Assembly (NCBI RefSeq): GCF_019797765.1
Contig: NZ_CP081862.1
Span: 992,001-1,056,000, forward strand
Reading direction: 5' to 3'
DNA: 64,000 bases
Origin: Cellulomonas sp. C5510
Lineage (GTDB): Bacteria; Actinomycetota; Actinomycetes; Actinomycetales; Cellulomonadaceae
Positions within the stretch are counted from its first letter, which is position 1; each line of letters opens with the position of its first letter. Below the pieces are notes generated by a model. The model searched no databases and was not told the DNA's origin. It worked only from the letters and a program-made list of their open reading frames with translations. Below, one piece after another: positions 18,400 through 26,492 of the stretch. A program made the position numbers and the translations under genes.

Positions 18400-18891
18400 T
18401 CAGGCGGGCTGGGTCTCCCGGGCGCGGGCGAAGGCGACGACCACGTCGACCGCCTCCGCGGGGGTGCGGGCCACGTCGAGGGCGTGCACCGCGTCGTCGT
18501 CCATCAGGAGCCGGGCCAGGAGGGCGAGCGCCTGCAGGTGCTCCGTCGCTCCCCCCTCGGGCACGGCGAGCATGAACACCCGCCGCACCTCGCCCGTCTC
18601 CCCGCAGGACGTGTAGGTCAGCGGCTCGGCGAGCCGCCAGAACGCGACCGACGGGCGGCGCACGGTCGCCCCCCGGCCGTGCGGCAGGGCGAGGCCGTCG
18701 CCCATGTACGTCGGGCCGAGCTGCTCACGCTCCTCCAGGGCGGCCAGGAAGTCGTCGACGTCGTCGATCCGGCCGTCCGCGGCCAGGGTCTGCGCCATCG
18801 CGCGGAACAGCTCCGCCTTCGACGCCGGTGCCGGCACGTCCAGCCGGACCAGGTCCTCGCCGATGGCCCTCCCCATCGCCTGCGCGTCCAC
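18400..18891 (-). CDS. PTS fructose/mannitol-family EIIA component
   Basis: A 163-residue EIIA with the phosphohistidine His71 in GDGLALPHGRG. It receives phosphate from HPr, here probably the HPr domain of the fusion protein encoded downstream, and passes it to EIIB. The GTG start at 18891 lies 9 bases after the aldolase stop, and an in-frame ATG at 18876 is an alternative. No ribosome-binding site is clear for either, so coupling to the aldolase gene is likely. Confidence 0.9.
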   Translation of the reverse strand: MDAQAMGRAIGEDLVRLDVPAPASKAELFRAMAQTLAADGRIDDVDDFLAALEEREQLGPTYMGDGLALPHGRGATVRRPSVAFWRLAEPLTYTSCGETGEVRRVFMLAVPEGGATEHLQALALLARLLMDDDAVHALDVARTPAEAVDVVVAFARARETQPA

Positions 18892-18900
18892 GGCTGCGGC

Positions 18901-19773
18901 TCAGAACGTGTGGCCGTTGGCGAAGACGGTCAGCAGCTCCGTCGTCGTCGTCCGGATGTGCTCGACCGTCGCCTCGGTGAGGTCATGGTAGAACACCGGC
19001 TTGCCCGCCTCGGCGACGAGCTGCGCGGCGAACCGGGACGCCTCGGCCGACAGGTACGAGTAGTAGTTGACCTTCGTCGCTCCGGCCTTGACCGCCTGGG
19101 CGATCTGGTCGAAGTCGACGCCGGAGCTGCCGTGCATGACCAGCGCGGTCTCCTCGGGGACCGCGGCGCGCAGCCGGGTCAGGTGCTCGATGTCGAGCTT
19201 CGGCTCCTCGACGTACATGCCGTGCACGGTGCCGAAGCAGACCGCGAGGGCGTCGACGCCGGACTCCTTGGCGAAGGTCGCCGCGAGGTCGGGGTCCGTG
19301 AACGTCTCACGGATGTCCGCGGGGGCCGCGGGACCGCCGTGCGAGTCGTGCAGGGTGGAGGTCATCACGCCGAGCTCGGCCTCGACCGAGATGTCCAGCG
19401 AGTGCGCGATGCCGGTGAACTCGGTGACCCGCTTCAGGTTCTCCTCGAACGGGAGCGTGGACAGGTCGTACATCACCGACGTGAAGCCGGAGCGGATGCC
19501 GCGCCAGATGAACGTCGGGTCGACGCCGTGGTCGATGTGCACCGCCACCGGCACCTTCGCCTTGCGCGCGAAGTCGATCATGTACGGGGCGATGTCCTCG
19601 ACGCGCACCAGCGGGTCGTGCACCTCGGCGTGGTCGATGATGATCGGCGTCCCGACGTCCTCCGCGGCGCCCACGATCCCGCGCAGCAGGTCCATCGTGG
19701 GGGTGTTGATGCAGCCCACGGCGTAGTTGTGGGTCCGCGCGTCGTCGAGGATCTCGCGCATGTTGACGAGCAT
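18901..19773 (-). CDS. class II ketose-phosphate aldolase
   Basis: Zinc-dependent aldolase of the fructose/tagatose-bisphosphate family, 290 residues. Visible are Asp81 and His82 in the HIDHG motif, Glu133 in SVEAELG, zinc ligands His184 (FGTVHGMY, usually GTSHG) and His214 (MHGSSG, usually LHGGSG) and the KVNYYSY end of the phosphate loop. The shifts in both His motifs, and the partner genes, suggest a substrate other than fructose 1,6-bisphosphate, for example a ketose 1-phosphate delivered by the PTS. It is the first gene of the operon. ATG 19773 has AGAAGG upstream. Confidence 0.87.
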   Translation of the reverse strand: MLVNMREILDDARTHNYAVGCINTPTMDLLRGIVGAAEDVGTPIIIDHAEVHDPLVRVEDIAPYMIDFARKAKVPVAVHIDHGVDPTFIWRGIRSGFTSVMYDLSTLPFEENLKRVTEFTGIAHSLDISVEAELGVMTSTLHDSHGGPAAPADIRETFTDPDLAATFAKESGVDALAVCFGTVHGMYVEEPKLDIEHLTRLRAAVPEETALVMHGSSGVDFDQIAQAVKAGATKVNYYSYLSAEASRFAAQLVAEAGKPVFYHDLTEATVEHIRTTTTELLTVFANGHTF

Positions 19774-19921
19774 GGTCCAGCCCTTCTGGTGGTGCGGCGG
19801 CATGGAGCCGCACTGGTGCGGAGGGCGCCTCGCGGGGCGGGTGGGGCGAGCGGTGACCGGGTGCGGTCGTCGTCGACCTGTCCCGCCGCCGGGAGGGCTC
19901 CGCAGCGGCTCGTGAAGAGCA

Positions 19922-19956
19922 TTGCACAGGTGCAAGATCTTGCACAAGGCTTGTGC
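19922..19956. promoter_or_regulatory. three stacked palindromes, likely operators of the PTS/aldolase operon
   Basis: Three overlapping inverted repeats occur in 35 bases: TTGCAC-AG-GTGCAA (19922-19935), the perfect 16-mer GTGCAAGATCTTGCAC (19930-19945), and GCACAAG-G-CTTGTGC (19942-19956). All share the half-site TTGCAC or TTGTGC. They lie about 150 bases upstream of the aldolase start. The SorC-type regulator at the end of the operon is the natural candidate ligand; binding is inferred. Confidence 0.7.
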
Positions 19957-20054
19957 GAGATCCCGTCGGACCGCGTCAGGAGCCGGACCCGGCCGGGATC
20001 ACGTGCACGGGTGCTGGCGCCTCGACGGCGTCGAGACTCGGCGCGGCGGCGCGG

Positions 20055-20561
20055 TCAGGAGGCCGCGGCGGCCTCGTCCAGCAGCGCGCGCAGCGTCGGC
20101 CACGCGTCCGCGAACGCCGGCAGCAGCGGCAGCGTCGCCACGTCGTCCAGCGCCACCCAGGCGATCGCGAGGCTCTCGTCGTCGGTCGGCCGGGCGTCCA
20201 CGGGCCCGGCCGTCACCGCGACCACCGTGGTGTACGACCAGTCACCGTGGTCCAGCACGTGCTCGCCCACCACCCGCACGGACGCGGGCTCGATGCCCGC
20301 TTCCTCCGCCGCCTCGCGCAGCGCACCGTCGACCGCGGGCTCACCGGTGTGCCGCGCCCCGCCGGGCAGCCCCCACGTCCCGCCCTGGTCGCTCCACAGC
20401 GCGCGGTGCTGCAGGACCACCGCGGCGGCATCCGTGCCCGTCGCGGGGCGGGCGAGCAGCAGACCGGCCGCGCCGGACAGGCCCCAGTGCCGCTGTCCGC
20501 AGCGGCAGGCGACCCAGCCGTCGCCGGGGTGCCGCGGCCGGTGCGGCGGGACCTCGGCCAC
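20055..20561 (-). CDS. NUDIX hydrolase
   Basis: A 168-residue hydrolase of nucleoside diphosphate-type substrates with a complete Nudix box at residues 67-90 (GG...GEP...ALREAAEEAGI). A short N-terminal CRCGQRHWG segment is the kind of opening seen in actinobacterial Nudix proteins that follow accA. The GTG start immediately follows the TGA of the biotin carboxylase gene (TGAGTG), so the two are coupled. Substrate is unknown. Confidence 0.85.
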   Translation of the reverse strand: MAEVPPHRPRHPGDGWVACRCGQRHWGLSGAAGLLLARPATGTDAAAVVLQHRALWSDQGGTWGLPGGARHTGEPAVDGALREAAEEAGIEPASVRVVGEHVLDHGDWSYTTVVAVTAGPVDARPTDDESLAIAWVALDDVATLPLLPAFADAWPTLRALLDEAAAAS

Positions 20562-22361
20562 TCAGTCGACGATCTCGCAGATGGCGGACCCCGCCGCGAC
20601 CATCCCGCCGACACCCGCTGACAGGGAGGACACGGTGCCTGCGCGGTGGGCGACCAGCGGCTGCTCCATCTTCATGGCCTCCAGCACCACGACCAGGTCG
20701 CCCTCGGCCACCGTGTCGCCCTCACCGACGGCCACCTTCACGATCGTGCCCTGCATCGGGGACGTCAGCGTCGTCCCCGACGCGGCGACCGTGCGGGCCC
20801 CGTTGCGGCGCGGCGCTGCGCGGCGCGGGCCGGCTGGTGCGCGGCCGGTGCGACCCGCCCGCAGCGCGAGGGCCGCCGGGAGCACGACCTCCAGCCGCTT
20901 GCCGCCGACCTCGACGACGACCCGCTCCAGCTCGGTCGGCTCCGGGTCCGCGTCGGGGCCGGACGTCGTGACGGCGGGTGCCCCGGTCAGCGACGGCAGC
21001 CGGTCGGCGAACTCCGTCTCGATCCACCGGGTGTGCACCGCGAACGGCTGCTCCGGGTCCGTCGGGACGAACGCCGGGTCCGCCATCACCGCGCGGTGGA
21101 ACGGCACGACGGTCGGGATGCCGGCGATCTCCAGCTCGGCGAGCGCACGCCGCGCCCGCTCGGCCGCCTGCTGCCGGGTCGCGCCCGTGACGACGAGCTT
21201 GGCGATCATCGAGTCGAACGCGCCGGAGACGGTGTCGCCCTCGACGACGCCGGAGTCGACCCGGACGCCGGGGCCGGCGGGGAACCGGAGCGTGGAGATG
21301 CGGCCGGGGGCGGGCAGGAACCCGGCGGCCGGGTCCTCGCCGTTCAGCCGGAACTCGAACGAGTGCCCGCGGGTCTCCACCTCGGTGTAGCCCAGGGGCT
21401 CGCCGTCGGCGATCCGGAGCTGCTCGCGGACCAGGTCGATGCCGCTGATCTCCTCGGAGACCGGGTGCTCGACCTGCAGGCGGGTGTTCACCTCGAGGAA
21501 CGAGATGGTGCCGTCCGCGGCGACCAGGAACTCGCAGGTGCCCGCGCCGACGTACCCGGCCTCGCGGAGGATCGCGACGGAGGCGTCGACGAGCTGCGCG
21601 CGCTGCGCGTCCGAGAGGAACGGCGCCGGGGCCTCCTCGACGAGCTTCTGGTGCCGGCGCTGCAGCGAGCAGTCGCGGGTCGACACGACGACGACGGTGC
21701 CGTGCTCGTCGGCGAGGCACTGCGTCTCGACGTGGCGCGGGCGGTCGAGGTAGCGCTCCACGAAGCACTCGCCGCGGCCGAACGCCGCCGTCGCCTCGCG
21801 CACCGCGGAGTCGTACAGCTCGTCGATCTCGTCCTCGGAGCGCGCCACCTTCAGGCCGCGGCCACCGCCGCCGAACGCCGCCTTGATCGCCACCGGCAGG
21901 CCGTGCTCGGCGACGAACGCGTGCACCTCGGCGGCGCCGGAGACCGGGTCCGGCGTGCCGGCGACGAGCGGGGCGCCCGCCCGCTGCGCGATGTGCCGGG
22001 CGCTGACCTTGTCACCGAGCTCGCGGATCGCGGCCGGCGGCGGGCCGACCCACGTGAGGCCCGCGTCGATGACGGCCTGCGCGAACTCGGCGTTCTCGGA
22101 GAGGAACCCGTAGCCGGGGTGCACGGCGTCCGCGCCGGAGCGGCGGGCCACGTCGAGCAGCTTCGCGATGTCGAGGTACGTCTCGGCCGCGCGGGCGCCG
22201 TCCAGGGCGTACGCCTCGTCCGCGACGCGCACGTGCAGCGCCTCGCGGTCGGGGTCCGCGTAGACGGCGACGGAGCCGATGCCGGCGTCCCGGCAGGCGC
22301 GGGCGATGCGGACGGCGATCTCGCCGCGGTTGGCGACGAGGACCTTCGAGATGCGGGGCAC
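20562..22361 (-). CDS. acyl-CoA carboxylase alpha subunit (biotin carboxylase and BCCP)
   Basis: The 599-residue protein joins an ATP-grasp biotin carboxylase (start [17 protein letters not shown]-binding [25 protein letters not shown]) to a C-terminal biotinyl domain with EAMKMEQP, whose Lys is biotinylated. It carboxylates biotin for the beta subunit encoded at 27091-28698; relatives such as mycobacterial AccA3 serve several acyl-CoA carboxylases for malonyl-CoA and methylmalonyl-CoA. The start is GTG 22361. BirA is encoded nearby, and the order accA, maf, accE, accD, birA parallels Rv3285 to Rv3279c in M. tuberculosis. Confidence 0.93.
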   Translation of the reverse strand: MPRISKVLVANRGEIAVRIARACRDAGIGSVAVYADPDREALHVRVADEAYALDGARAAETYLDIAKLLDVARRSGADAVHPGYGFLSENAEFAQAVIDAGLTWVGPPPAAIRELGDKVSARHIAQRAGAPLVAGTPDPVSGAAEVHAFVAEHGLPVAIKAAFGGGGRGLKVARSEDEIDELYDSAVREATAAFGRGECFVERYLDRPRHVETQCLADEHGTVVVVSTRDCSLQRRHQKLVEEAPAPFLSDAQRAQLVDASVAILREAGYVGAGTCEFLVAADGTISFLEVNTRLQVEHPVSEEISGIDLVREQLRIADGEPLGYTEVETRGHSFEFRLNGEDPAAGFLPAPGRISTLRFPAGPGVRVDSGVVEGDTVSGAFDSMIAKLVVTGATRQQAAERARRALAELEIAGIPTVVPFHRAVMADPAFVPTDPEQPFAVHTRWIETEFADRLPSLTGAPAVTTSGPDADPEPTELERVVVEVGGKRLEVVLPAALALRAGRTGRAPAGPRRAAPRRNGARTVAASGTTLTSPMQGTIVKVAVGEGDTVAEGDLVVVLEAMKMEQPLVAHRAGTVSSLSAGVGGMVAAGSAICEIVD

Positions 22362-22507
22362 GGCTCACGGTAACGCGGGGGGTGGGCGGGGATCACGTCC
22401 TGGCGGACGTGCGCCCCCAAGACTGCGGAACCGCCCACCTGGCGACGCTCGCGTTTGGAGGTTCCGTCAACGCCCTCGCGCCCGGGGGTGCCACACCCGT
22501 CCGCCCC

Positions 22508-22524
22508 TTGTCCGGAGCGGACAA
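22508..22524. promoter_or_regulatory. inverted repeat upstream of the biotin carboxylase gene
   Basis: TTGTCCG-GAG-CGGACAA, with 7-bp perfect arms, about 150 bases upstream of the accA-type start. It has the size and symmetry of a repressor operator. Nothing in the window tells which regulator would bind it. Confidence 0.35.
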
Positions 22525-22580
22525 ACCCTCCCCGCCACCTCCGTGGCGACCGTGGCCCTCGCTGCCCCACCGCTATCCCC

Positions 22581-22669
22581 GTTCGGAGGCTCCCCACGTG
22601 TTCGGAGGTGGGCGCGCGGGATCGTGGTGGTCCGCGGAGCACCACGACGACCCGTCGGAGCCTCCGAAC
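22581..22669. repeat. 89-bp palindromic intergenic repeat, copy 1
   Basis: Bounded by a perfect 13-bp inverted repeat, GTTCGGAGGCTCC (22581-22593) and its complement (22657-22669). A second nested hairpin has arms TCGTGGTG (22622-22629) and CACCACGA (22640-22647) around TCCGCGGA. A near-identical copy follows at 22744. The surrounding gap 22362-22862 shows no credible gene. The terminal repeats without a gene inside suggest a non-autonomous mobile repeat or a REP-like element. Confidence 0.8.
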
Positions 22670-22743
22670 GGACGGAGCGCGTGCAGGTGGGTGCGGGGTG
22701 TCGCGCTGCCGCGCGGGGGGTTCAGGTGGGTGGGGGTCGCGGC

Positions 22744-22831
22744 GTTCGGAGGCTCCGAGTGTGTTCGGAGGTGGGCGCGCGGGATCGTGGTGGTCCGCGG
22801 AGCACCACGACGACCCGTCGGAGCCTCCGAC
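22744..22831. repeat. 88-bp palindromic intergenic repeat, copy 2
   Basis: Direct copy of the element at 22581-22669, with the left end identical over 13 bp and an almost unbroken run of identity from TTCGGAGGTGGGC to the right end, which has lost one A. The 74 bases between the copies are unrelated, apart from G-rich tracts (CAGGTGGG-type) that follow each copy. Confidence 0.8.
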
Positions 22832-22862
22832 GGGGTTCAGGTGGGGTGGGGGGTGGGTGGGG

Positions 22863-23513
22863 CTAGGGCCAGAGGGTGGGGATCGGGACGGCTCGGGTGG
22901 CCAGGAGGCGGCGGAGGAGGGGGAGGCTCAGGCCGACGACGCCGTGGTGGTCGCCCTCGATGCGCTCGACGAACGGGCCGCCGAGGCCGTCGATGGTGAA
23001 GGCACCCGCGACGTGGAGCGGCTCGCCGGTGGCGACGTAGGCGGCGATCTCCGCGTCCGTCACGTCCGCGAAGTGCACGACGGTGGTGGACGTCGCGCCC
23101 GACTCCGCCTCCGACTCCGCCTCCGGCTCGGCCTCCGTCGAGGCGTCCGCGGCAGCGTTCCCGTGCCGCGCGTCCACGAGCCAGTGCCCGGTGTGCAGCA
23201 GCCCGGCCCGCCCGCGCATCGCGCGCCACCGGGCGGTGGCCTCGGCGGCGTCCGCGGGCTTGCCGAGCACCTCGCCGTCCAGCTCCAGCATGGAGTCGCA
23301 CCCCAGCACGAGCGCCCCGGGGTGGGCCGGCGCGACGTCACGGGCCTTCGCGCGGGCGAGCAGCAGCACGGCCTCGGCCGGCGTGACGGAGCCAGCGGCC
23401 GCCAGCACCGCGGGCTCGTCGACCGCGGACACGGCCACCGTGGGCTCGATGCCGGCGGCGCGGAGCGTCGCGAGCCGGGCGGGGGAGGCGGAGGCCAGCA
23501 CGAGGGTGGTCAC
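22863..23513 (-). CDS. maf: Maf-family nucleotide pyrophosphatase
   Basis: House-cleaning hydrolase of non-canonical or modified nucleoside triphosphates, 216 residues. It begins LVLASASPARLATLRAAGI, the actinobacterial form of the SASPRR motif, and contains LGCDSML with the catalytic Asp73, LGKPADAAEA and TIDGLGGPFVERIEGDHHGVVGL-type C-terminal segments. Residues about 118-143 are an acidic Ala/Glu/Ser insertion that most Maf proteins lack, placed between two core strands. GTG 23513 begins the conserved domain directly. The maf position in the carboxylase region matches mycobacteria (Rv3282). Confidence 0.88.
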   Translation of the reverse strand: MTTLVLASASPARLATLRAAGIEPTVAVSAVDEPAVLAAAGSVTPAEAVLLLARAKARDVAPAHPGALVLGCDSMLELDGEVLGKPADAAEATARWRAMRGRAGLLHTGHWLVDARHGNAAADASTEAEPEAESEAESGATSTTVVHFADVTDAEIAAYVATGEPLHVAGAFTIDGLGGPFVERIEGDHHGVVGLSLPLLRRLLATRAVPIPTLWP

Positions 23514-23610
23514 CGGGCGAGCGTACGGCCGGGCCGGGGACGTACGTCCTCCCGTGCGCAGCGACGGCGTGCCGATGATGTCCGGTGAACTCCCAGGAGG
23601 GGATGCGACG

Positions 23611-24318
23611 ATGACAGGCGTGACCGAGGACAGCGACCTGGCCACGCGCCCCGTGGGCGCCGCCGCCGACCCGATCGACCTGCTCGACCGCGACCCCGTG
23701 GACGACGACCCCGACTCCCCGGAGCGCGTCGCGTGGCGCCGCCGGACCGCGATCGAGATGGTCGTGTCCGGCGCCATCGGGTTGTTCACGTCGTTCGTGC
23801 TGTCGATCGAGGCGTGGCGCCTCGCCCTCGACCCGTCCGCGACGTTCAGCTGCGACGTGAGCTCGGTGATCTCGTGCAGCACCGTGGCGCTCTCCCCGCA
23901 GGCGGAGGTGCTGGGCTTCCCGAACGCGTTCCTCGGCATCGCGTTCGAGTCCGTGGTGATCGCGATCTCCGTGGCCGGCATCGCCGGGGTGCGGTTCCCG
24001 CGGTGGTACATGCTCGGCACGCAGGCGCTGTACACGGTGGCCCTGGTGTTCGCGTGGTGGCTGTTCCTGCAGTCGTACTTCGTCATCAAGGCGCTGTGCC
24101 CCTGGTGCCTGCTCATCACCGTGACGACGACGCTGGTGTGGGCCGGCCTGACCCGGTGGAACGTCCGCGACGGGCACCTGCGGCTGCCGGGCCGCGCCGG
24201 GCCGTGGGCGCGCCGGTTCGTGGCGACCGGGACCGACTGGTACGTGACGGCCGCCGTGATCGTGCTGTTCCTCGCGGCGATCCTGCTCAAGTACGGCCCC
24301 ACGCTGCTGGCGGCCTGA
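23611..24318 (+). CDS. vitamin K epoxide reductase (VKOR) family membrane protein
   Basis: An integral membrane thiol oxidant that passes electrons from exported protein thiols, through DsbA-like partners, to quinone. The 235-residue protein has an acidic N-terminal tail (1-40), five membrane segments, loop cysteines Cys81 and Cys89 (FSCDVSSVISCS) and the active-site pair Cys163-Cys166 (CPWC). These are the four cysteines of the actinobacterial VKOR cycle. AGGAGG stands 10 bases before ATG 23611. No DsbA gene is next to it. A strong hairpin ends the gene. Confidence 0.9.
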   Translation: MTGVTEDSDLATRPVGAAADPIDLLDRDPVDDDPDSPERVAWRRRTAIEMVVSGAIGLFTSFVLSIEAWRLALDPSATFSCDVSSVISCSTVALSPQAEVLGFPNAFLGIAFESVVIAISVAGIAGVRFPRWYMLGTQALYTVALVFAWWLFLQSYFVIKALCPWCLLITVTTTLVWAGLTRWNVRDGHLRLPGRAGPWARRFVATGTDWYVTAAVIVLFLAAILLKYGPTLLAA

Positions 24319-24394
24319 GGGCACGCGCCGCACCTGCGCACGGCACCTGCCCGCCGCGGCGCCGCCCGCCGCACCACCCCGACCCACCACCCGA

Positions 24395-24435
24395 CGAACG
24401 AGGGCCCCCGGACCAGGTCCGGGGGCCCTCGTTCG
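24395..24435. terminator. strong bidirectional terminator hairpin
   Basis: Two perfect 20-bp arms (24395-24414 and 24416-24435) beginning CGAACGAGGGCCCCCGG, lying between the convergent VKOR and DUF885 genes. The symmetry lets it work for both strands. Confidence 0.85.
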
Positions 24436-24468
24436 CGTCACGGCACGGGGCCGGGGCGACCGCCGTCG

Positions 24469-26190
24469 TCAGGCCAGCGCGTCCCGCAGGACGTCCAGCG
24501 GCAGCGCGCCCATGCCGAGCGCCCGGGCGTGGAACGCACGCAGGTCGAACTCCTCGCCGCGCGCCTCCGTCGCGGCGCGGTTGCCGTCGCGGACCTGCTC
24601 CCAGATGCGCTGCCCGATCTTGTAGGCGGGCGCCTGCCCCGGCCAGCCGAGGTACCGGTTGAGCTCGAACCGCACGAACTGCTCGGGCATGTTGACGTTG
24701 GCGCGCAGGAACTCCCACGCCTTGTCGGCGTCCCACGTGCCGCCGCCCCAGCGCTCCGGCGCGGGCAGGCCCAGGTGGACGCCGAGGTCCAGCACGACGC
24801 GGGCGGCCCGCATCCGCTGGCCGTCGAGCATGCCGAGCCGGTCGCCCGGGTCGTCGAGGAACCCGAGGTCGGCCATGAGGCGCTCGGCGTACAGCGCCCA
24901 GCCCTCGCCGTGCCCGGACACCCAGCACGCGAGCCGGCGCCACGAGTTCAGCGTCGCGCGCTGGTAGACGGCCTGGCCGATCTGCAGGTGGTGACCGGGG
25001 ACGCCCTCGTGGTAGACGGTCGTCTTCTCGCGCCACGTGTTGAACGTCGTGACCTCCGGCGGCACGGACCACCACATGCGGCCGGGCCGGCTGAAGTCGT
25101 CGGACGGCCCGGTGTAGTAGATGCCGCCGTTCTGCGTCGGGGCGATGCGGCACTCGAGCGTGCGGATCGGCCCGGGGATGGCGAAGTGCACGCCGTCGAG
25201 GGCGGCGACGGCGGCGTCGGAGGTCTCCTGCATCCAGCGCTGGAGCGCGTCGGTGCCCTCGAGCCGGCGGGACGGGTCCGCGTCGAGCGCTGCCACGGCC
25301 TGCTCGACGGTGGCACCCGGGCCGGCGATCCGCGCGGCGACGGCCTCCTGCTCGGCGACGACGCGCTCGAGCTCCTCCAGCCCCCACTGGTACGTCTCGT
25401 CCAGGTCGACCGCGGCACCGAGGAAGTACCGGGACCACAGGGCGTAGCGCTCGCGGCCGGCGGCGTCCGCCTCCGGCGCCTGCGGGGCGAGCTCGTCGCG
25501 CAGGAAGGCGGCGAGCTCGGCGTACGTGCGGCGGGCCGCCTCGGCGCCGCGCTCCAGGTCCTCGCGCAGCGCGTCACCGCCGGCGGCGACGGCCTCGCGG
25601 GCCTCGGTGCCCGCGACGAAGGTGGTGAAGAACGACGTCGACGGGTCGGCGAGCTCCTCGGCCTGCGCGAGCGCCTCGCGCACCTGGCGGACGGCGGGCA
25701 CGCGGCCGCGCGAGGCGGCGAGCCGCAGCGACTCCACGTAGCCGGCGCCGGCGGTCGGCAGCCCGGAGAGCCGCTGGGCGATCGTGGACCACGCGTCGGG
25801 GCCGTCGGTCGCCATGAGGTCGAGCACGTCGCGCATGCCCTGCACCGGCGAGGCGATCACGTTGAGGTCGGCGAGCAGCTCGCCCGCGTCGTGCAGCTCG
25901 AGCTCCAGGCCGAGGCGCTCGCGCATCGCGGCCAGCGTGATGCGGTCGACCTCGTCGACCGGCTGCTCGGCGTCGAGCGCGCGCAGCGTGGCCCGGGCGG
26001 CCTCCGCGCGGGCCTCGTGGCCGGCGGGGGACAGGTCCGTGACCTCGTGGTCGTGGCCCGTGATGCCGAGCGCGGTGGCCTCGAAGGGGTTGAGGGCTGC
26101 GGTCGTGTCGACGTAGGCGTCGGCGATCGCGTCGATCGGGGTGGCGGCACGCTCCGGTGCGCGGCTGTCGGGGGTGGGTGCAGTGCTCAC
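24469..26190 (-). CDS. DUF885 family protein (probable metallopeptidase-like)
   Basis: A 573-residue, mostly helical protein. The conserved C-terminal half carries HEGVPGHHLQIGQA, a zinc-peptidase-like HExxxHH arrangement, followed by WVSGHGEGWALYAERLM with a Glu, the set seen in DUF885 proteins. No signal peptide is visible, so it is probably cytoplasmic. Function in the family is poorly defined; a peptidase or hydrolase role is inferred from the motif. The start is GTG 26190. It sits among carboxylase genes but is separated from them by its own gaps. Confidence 0.82.
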   Translation of the reverse strand: MSTAPTPDSRAPERAATPIDAIADAYVDTTAALNPFEATALGITGHDHEVTDLSPAGHEARAEAARATLRALDAEQPVDEVDRITLAAMRERLGLELELHDAGELLADLNVIASPVQGMRDVLDLMATDGPDAWSTIAQRLSGLPTAGAGYVESLRLAASRGRVPAVRQVREALAQAEELADPSTSFFTTFVAGTEAREAVAAGGDALREDLERGAEAARRTYAELAAFLRDELAPQAPEADAAGRERYALWSRYFLGAAVDLDETYQWGLEELERVVAEQEAVAARIAGPGATVEQAVAALDADPSRRLEGTDALQRWMQETSDAAVAALDGVHFAIPGPIRTLECRIAPTQNGGIYYTGPSDDFSRPGRMWWSVPPEVTTFNTWREKTTVYHEGVPGHHLQIGQAVYQRATLNSWRRLACWVSGHGEGWALYAERLMADLGFLDDPGDRLGMLDGQRMRAARVVLDLGVHLGLPAPERWGGGTWDADKAWEFLRANVNMPEQFVRFELNRYLGWPGQAPAYKIGQRIWEQVRDGNRAATEARGEEFDLRAFHARALGMGALPLDVLRDALA

Positions 26191-26243
26191 CCGGCCGACC
26201 CTACTCGCGCCACGGGGCCCGGTTCACCGGGAATGCGCTGACG

Positions 26244-26492
26244 TCAGCGCAGGCTGTGCCGCCACGCGTCGGGGCCGGGGCGCCAGGCCGCGCCGCCGCC
26301 CGGGACGGTGCGGGCCCGGTCCGCCCACCCGGCGCGCGGCGTGGTGCCCGGCCAGTCGGTCGCCCCGTCCTCGCCGCCTCCCGTCGCGGCCACCAGCCCC
26401 GCGACGAGCGCCGCGAGCTCCACGTCGTCGGGCGTGCCGCGGACGACCTGGACGTGCGCGGGCCCGGACGTCCCGGCCTCGCCGGCCGTCAC
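26244..26492 (-). CDS. acyl-CoA carboxylase epsilon subunit
   Basis: An 82-residue protein of the AccE type: a short disordered start, then VQVVRGTPDDVELAALVAGL and a Trp-containing end closing with PDAWRHSLR. In actinobacteria such small subunits bridge and stabilise the alpha and beta subunits. The GTG start overlaps the stop of the His-rich protein gene (GTGA), itself coupled to the beta-subunit gene, so three genes form one unit. Confidence 0.82.
   Translation of the reverse strand: MTAGEAGTSGPAHVQVVRGTPDDVELAALVAGLVAATGGGEDGATDWPGTTPRAGWADRARTVPGGGAAWRPGPDAWRHSLR

Noticed and set aside
22581..22831. Possible CRISPR array from the repeated units
   Set aside because: Only two copies, units of 88-89 bp with internal symmetry and a 74-base spacer, no cas genes; better explained as a palindromic intergenic element.
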